From an uncultured Clostridia bacterium (lineage in GTDB: Bacteria > Bacillota > Clostridia > Oscillospirales > Acutalibacteraceae): a DNA stretch of 64,000 nt. The stretch is from assembly GCA_904420015.1 (NCBI GenBank), contig CAJFTS010000039.1, forward strand, positions 1 through 64,000, written 5' to 3'. The notes below the pieces were generated by a model. The model was not told where the DNA came from. It searched no databases and saw nothing but the letters and a program-made list of their open reading frames with translations. Positions 57,958 through 64,000 of this stretch are shown here, piece after piece (positions within the stretch are counted from its first letter, which is position 1; each line of letters starts with the position of its first letter). Position numbers and translations under genes: made by a program.

Positions 57958-59208
57958 ATGAGAAAGTGTGGTGTTGACAGAATGCACAGCATGTATTATT
58001 GGCTCTGGCTGCAAAGGGCGCTGGGTGTGGGCAGCCGCAAGGTCCGCGCCGTGCATTCTGCTTACAGCACGCTGGAGGAGTTTTATCGGGGCGGAAGAAC
58101 GCTGTGGAAGGAAACGGGCTTCTTTACAGGACAGGAGCTGCGAAGGCTGGAGGAGATCACCCCGCAGTCGGTGACGCCCATCATCAAAGACTGTATTCGG
58201 CTTCATTATCATATCCTCACGCCCGACCATCCCCAATATCCCAAACGCCTGCTCACCCTGCCGGACTATCCGGCGGCCCTCTATGTGTGGGGAGACCTGT
58301 GCGACGTGGACGACGAGGTGCTGATTGCCGTGGTGGGGACCAGAGGCTGCACGCCCTACGGCCGGCAGGTGGCGCTGCAGATTTCCGCCACCATGGCCAA
58401 GGCCGGTGCGGTGATTGTAAGCGGCGGGGCTTACGGGGTGGACACCATCGCCCACAAAGGCGCCCTTGAGGCGGGCGGACGAACCATTGCGGTGCTGGCC
58501 GGCGGCATCAATTCCGGACAATTGGTGGGGAATGAAGCGCTGCGCCGCCGGGTCGTCGAGCAGCAGGGCGCGGTCCTTTCCGAGTACCCGCCCGGCGCCT
58601 CCATCGGCCGCAACGCCTTTCCCATCCGCAACCGGCTGATGTCCGGCTTGAGCCTGGGCACCCTTGTGGTGGAGGCGGGGGAACGCAGCGGCGCGTTGAT
58701 TACCGCCAATTGGGCCAATGAACAGGGACGGGATGTGTTCGCCGTCCCCGGCAGCGTGATGAGCCCGACCTCTTTGGGCTGCAACCGCCTGATTGCGCAA
58801 GGGGCCAAGCCGGTCGCCTGCGCGTACGACATCCTGGAAGAATATATCGACCTCTACCCGCATAGGATAAGCCTGAAAATCGCCGGGGTCAAGGAAGCGG
58901 CCAGCCCCACCACACCGCCGCGTCCGGTTAAACCGCCCAAGCGGCAGCAGCAAAAGAAGCCGGCACAGCCGGTTTCCATTCCTAAGCCGCAAACGGCTTT
59001 TGCCGATCCGCAAGAAACTGTGGAGCTGACCGAAGGGGCCAAAGCCTTGTATGAGGCCCTGAACGACCTCCCCGTTCATATCAATGATCTGGCCGCCGCG
59101 GCAAAGATGCCGGTGCACGAGGCGCTTTCCGCTATGACGGAACTGGAAATCGCGGGCTTGGCCCAGTCGCTGCCGGGCCGCCGGTTTTGCCGAAGAAGGA
59201 ACGAATGA
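57958..59208 (+). CDS. dprA: DNA-processing protein DprA (Smf)
   Basis: 416 residues from ATG 57958 (ATG 57982 is an equally plausible start; neither has a strong ribosome-binding site). A SAM-like helical N-terminus, a Rossmann-like core with VVGTRGCTPYGRQ, SGGAYGVDTIAHKGAL, FPIRNRLMSGLS and VVEAGERSGALIT, a Pro/Gln/Lys-rich linker (about 315-350) and a C-terminal winged helix. DprA loads RecA on incoming single-stranded DNA in natural transformation. It is followed by topA, a classic Firmicutes order. Confidence 0.95.
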   Translation: MRKCGVDRMHSMYYWLWLQRALGVGSRKVRAVHSAYSTLEEFYRGGRTLWKETGFFTGQELRRLEEITPQSVTPIIKDCIRLHYHILTPDHPQYPKRLLTLPDYPAALYVWGDLCDVDDEVLIAVVGTRGCTPYGRQVALQISATMAKAGAVIVSGGAYGVDTIAHKGALEAGGRTIAVLAGGINSGQLVGNEALRRRVVEQQGAVLSEYPPGASIGRNAFPIRNRLMSGLSLGTLVVEAGERSGALITANWANEQGRDVFAVPGSVMSPTSLGCNRLIAQGAKPVACAYDILEEYIDLYPHRISLKIAGVKEAASPTTPPRPVKPPKRQQQKKPAQPVSIPKPQTAFADPQETVELTEGAKALYEALNDLPVHINDLAAAAKMPVHEALSAMTELEIAGLAQSLPGRRFCRRRNE

Positions 59209-59253
59209 CCGACTGCTGGGAGCAGTCAAACTATACACAAGGATGGTAATTTC

Positions 59254-61359
59254 ATGTCAGATTTGGTAATTGTGGAATCTCCCGCAAAGGCGAAGACCAT
59301 TAAGAAATACCTGGGTAGGAACTACGAAGTGATCGCTTCCATGGGACATATCCGCGACCTTCCCAAATCCAAGCTGGGTGTGGATGTGGAGCATGATTTT
59401 GAGCCCCAGTATACGGATATCAAGGGGAAGGAGGAGCTGATAAAGGAGCTCAAGGACGCCGCGCAAAAGAGCGACAAGGTCTATCTTGCCACCGACCCCG
59501 ACCGGGAAGGGGAGGCGATTTCCTGGCACTTGGCCGAGCTCCTTCATCTCGACGAGCATGCGTCCAACCGTGTGACCTTCAATGAGATCACCAAGTCCGG
59601 CGTGCAGGCGGGGATGGAGCATCCCCGCCAGATCGACGAGGATTTGGTCAACGCCCAGCAGGCAAGACGGATCCTCGACCGGATCGTGGGCTATAAAATC
59701 AGCCCCTTCCTTTGGAGAAAGGTGCGAAGGGGCCTTTCCGCCGGCCGGGTGCAGTCGGTGGCGGTCCGGCTGATTGTGGACCGGGAAGAGGAGATTAAGA
59801 AATTCAAGCCCCAGGAATACTGGACGCTGGACGCAAAGCTGATGAAGAAGGGCTCCAAGAAGGCCTTTGCCGCTGTCCTTTACGGGGATGAGAAGGGTAA
59901 AATCAAGATCAAGACTAAGGAACAGGCGGACGAGATTTTGAAGAACCTGGAAGGCGCCGCCTACCAGGTTGCCAACCTAAAGAAAGGGGTGCGCCGCAAA
60001 TCCCCCGCGCCTCCCTTCATTACCTCTACCCTGCAGCAGGACGCCTCCCGCAAGCTGGGCTTCCAGGCACGCCGGACCATGAAGGCGGCCCAGGAGCTGT
60101 ATGAGGGCGTCGAGGTGGCGGATATGGGCGCCATGGGCCTGATTACCTATATGCGAACCGACTCGCTGCGCATCGCGGACGAGGCGCGGGACGCTTCCGC
60201 CGCTTATATTCAGCAAACTTATGGAGACAAGTATCTGCCGGATAAGCCGCGGGTGTTCAAAAGCCGCGCTTCCGCCCAGGACGGCCATGAGGCCATCCGT
60301 CCCACGGTGCCGAGCTTGACTCCCGCCCAGGTCAAGGACAGCCTGACCCTGGACCAGTATAAGCTCTATAAGCTCATCTGGGAGCGGTTTATCGCCAGCC
60401 AGATGGCCAACGCCGTTTACGATACGGTGGCGGCGGACATCGCCGCGGCGGGCTATATCTTTAAGGCCTCCGGCCATACGGTGCGCTTTGACGGCTTTAC
60501 CGTCCTTTATGAAGAGAGCAAGGACGAGGAGGAAGAGGCGGGCGCCATGCTGCCGCCGCTGGAGAAGGACGAGGTACTGCGCCTAAAGGAGCTCAAAGGA
60601 AACCAGCACTTTACCCAGCCGCCTCCCCGGTATACCGAGGCGTCCCTCATCAAGGCGCTGGAGGAAAACGGCATCGGCCGCCCGTCCACCTACGCCCCCA
60701 CCATCACCACCATCCTGGCGAGGGATTATGTGGAGCGGGAGGGGAAGGCGTTAAAGCCTACCGTCCTCGGGGACGTGACCACCAAGCTGATGAAGGACCT
60801 GTTTCAGAACATCGTGGACGTAAAATTCACCGCCAATATGGAAAACGACCTCGACGAGGTGGAGGCGGGAAAGAAAAACTGGGTGGATACCCTTCACGAT
60901 TTCTACGGCGGGTTTGAAAACACCCTGGAGGAAGCGGAAAAACAGATGGACGGAACCCGGGTAAAAATCCCGGATGAGGAGACCGACATCGTCTGTGAAA
61001 AATGCGGGCGAAAGATGGTCATCAAGCTGGGGCGGTTCGGCAAGTTTTTGGCCTGTCCGGGCTATCCGGAATGTAAAAATACCAAGAAGCTCGTCAAGGA
61101 GACGGGAGGCTTCTGCCCGAAATGCGGCGGGAAGATGGTGGAGCGTAAGTCCAAGAAGGGGCGCCCCTATTACGGCTGTGAGAATTATAAGGACTGCGGC
61201 TTTATGAGCTGGGATTTGCCGATTGCGGAGAAATGCCCCAAATGCGGCAAGAGCCTGTTCCAGAAGAAGGGCAAGCTGGCGAAAATCTACTGCGCGTCGG
61301 AGGAATGCGATTACGAGCGGCCGGTGGAGAAGGCCGCAAAGAAAACGGAGGAATCATGA
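59254..61359 (+). CDS. topA: DNA topoisomerase I
   Basis: 701 residues. Toprim domain at the N-terminus (LVIVESPAKAKTIKKYLG, TDPDREGEAISWHL), active-site Tyr in GLITYMRTDSLR, and three C-terminal C4 zinc fingers (CEKC...CPGYPEC, CPKC...CENYKDC, CPKC...CASEEC). It relaxes negative supercoils. Its stop overlaps the trmFO start by 4 nt (ATGA), as seen in many Firmicutes. Confidence 0.98.
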   Translation: MSDLVIVESPAKAKTIKKYLGRNYEVIASMGHIRDLPKSKLGVDVEHDFEPQYTDIKGKEELIKELKDAAQKSDKVYLATDPDREGEAISWHLAELLHLDEHASNRVTFNEITKSGVQAGMEHPRQIDEDLVNAQQARRILDRIVGYKISPFLWRKVRRGLSAGRVQSVAVRLIVDREEEIKKFKPQEYWTLDAKLMKKGSKKAFAAVLYGDEKGKIKIKTKEQADEILKNLEGAAYQVANLKKGVRRKSPAPPFITSTLQQDASRKLGFQARRTMKAAQELYEGVEVADMGAMGLITYMRTDSLRIADEARDASAAYIQQTYGDKYLPDKPRVFKSRASAQDGHEAIRPTVPSLTPAQVKDSLTLDQYKLYKLIWERFIASQMANAVYDTVAADIAAAGYIFKASGHTVRFDGFTVLYEESKDEEEEAGAMLPPLEKDEVLRLKELKGNQHFTQPPPRYTEASLIKALEENGIGRPSTYAPTITTILARDYVEREGKALKPTVLGDVTTKLMKDLFQNIVDVKFTANMENDLDEVEAGKKNWVDTLHDFYGGFENTLEEAEKQMDGTRVKIPDEETDIVCEKCGRKMVIKLGRFGKFLACPGYPECKNTKKLVKETGGFCPKCGGKMVERKSKKGRPYYGCENYKDCGFMSWDLPIAEKCPKCGKSLFQKKGKLAKIYCASEECDYERPVEKAAKKTEES

Positions 61360-62660
61360 ACAGCGTTACGGTAATCGGCGCGGGCCTCGCCGGATGTGAG
61401 GCCGCAAAGCAGCTTTCCAAGGCGGGGGTGTCCGTTACGCTGCTTGAACAGAAGCCGGCGGTCTATTCCCCGGCGCACCGGTCGCCGGGCTTTGCCGAGC
61501 TGGTGTGCTCCAATTCCCTCAAGGCCATGCGCTTGGAAAGCGCGGGCGGCCTGCTCAAAGCGGAAATGGAGCGGATGGGCTCGATCTGTGTGGAGGCAGC
61601 AAAAGCCTGCCGCGTCCCTGCGGGAGGCGCCTTGGCGGTGGACCGGGATCAGTTTTCCGCTTATATCACCAAAGCGGTGGAAGCGGACCCGTTGATCCGG
61701 GTGGAGCGCCGTCCGGCCGACTGGCTTCCCCGGGACGGGGTATGCATTGTGGCCACCGGGCCGCTGACGGCGGGGAGCTTTGCCCAAGCGGTACAGGAAA
61801 AGGTGGGGGAAAGGTATCTGAGCTTTTACGATGCGGCAGCCCCTATTGTTACCGCGGAATCGGTGGATATGGAACGCGCCTTTGCCGCATCCCGGTATGA
61901 CCGGGGAGAGGACGACTACCTCAACTGCCCTATGAATAAGGAAGAATACGAGGCCTTTTACGAGGCCCTCATTCATGCCGAGCGCGCACAATTGCACCCG
62001 TTCGACAAGCCTGCCGTTTACGAGGGCTGTATGCCCGTGGAGATTATGGCCAAGCGCGGGCCGGACACCATCCGGTACGGCCCCTTAAAGCCGGTGGGGC
62101 TGCGGGACCCGCGTACCGGGCATCGGCCTTGGGCGGTGGTACAGCTGCGGCGGGAGAACGCCGAGGGAACCCTTTATAACCTGGTGGGGTTTCAGACGAA
62201 TCTGAAATTCCCTGAGCAGAAGCGGGTCTTTTCCATGATCCCGGCCCTGAAGGATGCGCAATTCGCCCGGTACGGGGTGATGCACCGCAACAGCTTTCTC
62301 GATTCGCCCAAGCTCCTAAACCCGGATCAAAGCCTGAAAGCCGACCGGAACCTGTTCTTTGCCGGGCAAATTACCGGGGTAGAGGGGTATATGGAATCGG
62401 CCATGTCGGGGATTTGGGCGGGGATCAACGCCGCCAGGCGGCTATCCGGGAAGGAACCGGTCATCCCCGGGCCGGAGACCATGTCGGGGGCGTTGCTGGG
62501 CTTCGTCACCGGGGGAAGTACGGCGAAATTCGAGCCGATGGGGGCGAATTTCGGCATCCTTCCCACCCTGCCGGAAAAAATCCGGGACAAAAAGCTGCGT
62601 TACAGGGCCTTGGCCCAACGGGCGCTCCTTCGCTTGGAGGAAACGGCGGCGCAGCTATAA
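61356..62660 (+). CDS. trmFO: Methylenetetrahydrofolate-tRNA-(uracil-5-)-methyltransferase TrmFO
   Basis: 434 residues from ATG 61356 (GGAGGAATC upstream). FAD-binding VTVIGAGLAGCEAAKQL, then FAELVCSNSLKAM with a catalytic-region Cys, RDPRTGHRPWAVVQLRREN, and GQITGVEGYMESAMSGIWAGINAAR. It makes m5U54 in tRNAs using folate and FAD, a Firmicutes feature. Coupled to topA. Confidence 0.97.
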   Translation: MNSVTVIGAGLAGCEAAKQLSKAGVSVTLLEQKPAVYSPAHRSPGFAELVCSNSLKAMRLESAGGLLKAEMERMGSICVEAAKACRVPAGGALAVDRDQFSAYITKAVEADPLIRVERRPADWLPRDGVCIVATGPLTAGSFAQAVQEKVGERYLSFYDAAAPIVTAESVDMERAFAASRYDRGEDDYLNCPMNKEEYEAFYEALIHAERAQLHPFDKPAVYEGCMPVEIMAKRGPDTIRYGPLKPVGLRDPRTGHRPWAVVQLRRENAEGTLYNLVGFQTNLKFPEQKRVFSMIPALKDAQFARYGVMHRNSFLDSPKLLNPDQSLKADRNLFFAGQITGVEGYMESAMSGIWAGINAARRLSGKEPVIPGPETMSGALLGFVTGGSTAKFEPMGANFGILPTLPEKIRDKKLRYRALAQRALLRLEETAAQL

Positions 62661-62714
62661 AAGGAAATAAGGACCAGCCCGGATGAATTCGGGACGGAAA
62701 GGAAGCGGGAAACC

Positions 62715-63722
62715 ATGAAAATAATCGTGGACGCCTTTGGCGGCGACAACGCGCCGCTGGAAATCTTAAAAGGGAGCGCGGCGGCAGCGGCGGCTTACGG
62801 CTGCGACATTCTGCTGTGCGGCGAGGAAAGCGCCATCCGCAAGGTGGCGGCGGAGCATCAGATTTCCCTGGATCGGATGCAGATCATTCACGCGCCGGAC
62901 GTGATTTCCATGGAGGACGATCCGGGCGAGGTGGTCAAGTCCAAAAGCAACTGCTCTATGGCGGAGGGCCTGCGCCGCTTGGCCGCCGGGGAAGGGGACG
63001 CGTTTGTGTCCGCCGGCTCCACCGGCGCCCTGCTTATCGGCTCAACCTTGCTTGTGAAGCGGATTAAGGGGATCAAGCGGTGCGCGCTGGCGCCCATCCT
63101 GCCCTGCGACAACGGGTTTTACATGCTCATCGACGGGGGCGCCAATGTGGAATGCCGCCCGGAGATGCTTGAGCAATTCGGCATCATGGGCAGCGCGTAC
63201 ATGGAAAAGGTCATGGGCATCCCGAAACCCAGAGTGGGCCTTGCCAACGTGGGGACCGAGCCCACCAAGGGCGGGCAGCTGCAGCATGAGGCCTTTGCCC
63301 TTTTGAGCAAGGCGCCGGTCAATTTTGTCGGCAATGTGGAGGCGCGGGACTATCCCGCCGGGGTCTGCGACGTGCTGGTGGCGGACGGGTTTACCGGAAA
63401 TGTGGTCTTAAAGCTGACCGAGGGGCTGGCGTCCACGCTGTTCGGGAATATCAAGGGGATTTTGAAGGCAAACTTGAAAGGAAAGCTGGCGGCGGCGATG
63501 ATTATGCCGGGGCTCAAGGCATTTAAAAAGCGGATGGATACCGACGAATACGGCGGCGCGCCGCTGCTGGGCACGGCGAAGCCGGTCTTTAAGGCTCACG
63601 GCAGCTCCAACGCCTATGCGTTCCAGAACGCCATCCGTCTGGCGTGCGACTTTGCCAAGGGCAACGTCATCGGCGCCATTGAGGAGAGCCTGCGGGAAGG
63701 CAAAGAATCCCGCCGCTCTTGA
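62715..63722 (+). CDS. plsX: Phosphate acyltransferase PlsX
   Basis: 335 residues, normal length. N-terminal [18 protein letters not shown] and [31 protein letters not shown] and [10 protein letters not shown] match PlsX, which makes acyl-phosphate from acyl-ACP for phosphatidic acid synthesis. GGAAGCGGG lies upstream. In many Firmicutes fabD/fabG/acpP follow; here a hairpin and rnc follow directly. Confidence 0.97.
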   Translation: MKIIVDAFGGDNAPLEILKGSAAAAAAYGCDILLCGEESAIRKVAAEHQISLDRMQIIHAPDVISMEDDPGEVVKSKSNCSMAEGLRRLAAGEGDAFVSAGSTGALLIGSTLLVKRIKGIKRCALAPILPCDNGFYMLIDGGANVECRPEMLEQFGIMGSAYMEKVMGIPKPRVGLANVGTEPTKGGQLQHEAFALLSKAPVNFVGNVEARDYPAGVCDVLVADGFTGNVVLKLTEGLASTLFGNIKGILKANLKGKLAAAMIMPGLKAFKKRMDTDEYGGAPLLGTAKPVFKAHGSSNAYAFQNAIRLACDFAKGNVIGAIEESLREGKESRRS

Positions 63723-63778
63723 CAAAGGCGGACGGGGACTTTTATCATGAAATCCAAAGGGTACGAATGGGGGCCCTT

Positions 63779-63811
63779 TGCCGGTATTCCCGCCTTTTGG
63801 GAATACCGGCA
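63779..63811. repeat. Hairpin between plsX and rnc
   Basis: Perfect 13-bp stem TGCCGGTATTCCC/GGGAATACCGGCA (63779-63791/63799-63811), 7-nt loop, no T-run; a likely processing or stability element in a plsX-rnc transcript, perhaps a substrate for RNase III itself. Confidence 0.65.
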
Positions 63812-63862
63812 AGCAGCCCAAAGGCCCAGGAAAGAAACAAAATGAAAAGGAGGAATGGGAAG

Positions 63863-64000
63863 ATGAAGGAGCTGGAAAAGAAGCTCGGCTATACCTTCCA
63901 AAGGGAAGAGCTGCTGAGGACGGCGCTGACCCACTCGTCTTTTGCCAACGAAGGCAAAAAAGGCGGGGTAAGCAACGAGCGGCTGGAGTTTCTGGGGGAT
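63863..64000 (+). CDS. rnc: Ribonuclease III (3' partial)
   Basis: 46 codons are visible from ATG 63863 (AAAAGGAGG upstream; the ATG at 63842 lies within that site's region). The sequence [27 protein letters not shown] and NERLEFLGD is the N-terminal signature of RNase III, including the start of the catalytic ERLEFLGD motif. The enzyme cleaves double-stranded RNA in rRNA processing. The rest lies beyond the window. Confidence 0.95.
   Translation, partial: MKELEKKLGYTFQREELLRTALTHSSFANEGKKGGVSNERLEFLGD

Overview
The window looks like the chromosome of a spore-forming, strictly anaerobic Clostridia member, most likely of the Oscillospiraceae/Ruminococcaceae type. It has Firmicutes synteny (murB-rapZ-whiA, infC-rpmI-rplT, dprA-topA-trmFO, plsX-rnc), an intact mother-cell sigma factor SigK, a flavodiiron protein and a desulfoferrodoxin. 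Base composition is GC-rich with strong GC3, except for two clearly AT-rich patches (about 16500-18250 and 44900-46400) that look acquired. I see no tRNA, rRNA, CRISPR array or intact insertion sequence.

Region 1 (1-12581) is the most unusual part. A signalling block holds an FHA protein with 36-bp tandem repeats, a membrane Ser/Thr kinase with TPRs, several zinc-ribbon membrane proteins, a receptor-like protein with an 18-residue Thr-containing repeat plus TPR and LRR domains, and a VWA protein. It is followed by three WXG100 proteins, a small helical protein, a lipoprotein and an alpha/beta-hydrolase of the DUF2974 kind with a helical C-terminus. I read the whole as an accessory locus of a type VII (ESX/Ess-like) secretion system: phospho-Thr/FHA control, WXG100 partners, a lipase effector with reversed domain order and a candidate lipoprotein immunity factor. 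No EssC/FtsK-type ATPase lies in the window, so the link to secretion is inference.

Region 2 (12582-18290) has a TIM-barrel/acyl-CoA synthetase fusion, an RpiB/LacAB isomerase and an AT-rich two-gene cassette (a secreted Cys-containing protein and a membrane thioredoxin-fold protein). Region 3 (18294-25866, minus) carries pfkA, dnaE, whiA, rapZ and murB. Region 4 (26259-32140, plus) carries a PASTA pseudokinase, a flavodiiron protein, nicotinamidase, nicotinate phosphoribosyltransferase and desulfoferrodoxin. Region 5 (32724-36522) carries sigK, a BofC-like protein and a class A PBP with a 27-Ser tract.

Region 6 (36654-40650, minus) is an amino-acid operon: ACT/HTH regulator, hom, thrB, lysC. 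Region 7 (40947-46406) has a YtvI/AI-2E permease, two FAD proteins and an AT-rich GT-C glycosyltransferase. Region 8 (46460-55395) has an apgM-type mutase, nadE, an XRE regulator, tcdA, secG, a PadR regulator coupled to an unusual HAAS-FtsW fusion, and a Wzz/BY-kinase-like protein with an altered Walker A motif. Region 9 (55596-64000, plus) is housekeeping: infC (AUU start, with a leader attenuator), rpmI, rplT, a TrmH methyltransferase, dprA, topA, trmFO, plsX and the start of rnc. Most transcription units end in clear intrinsic terminators, and many promoters show an extended -10 of the form TGnTATAAT.
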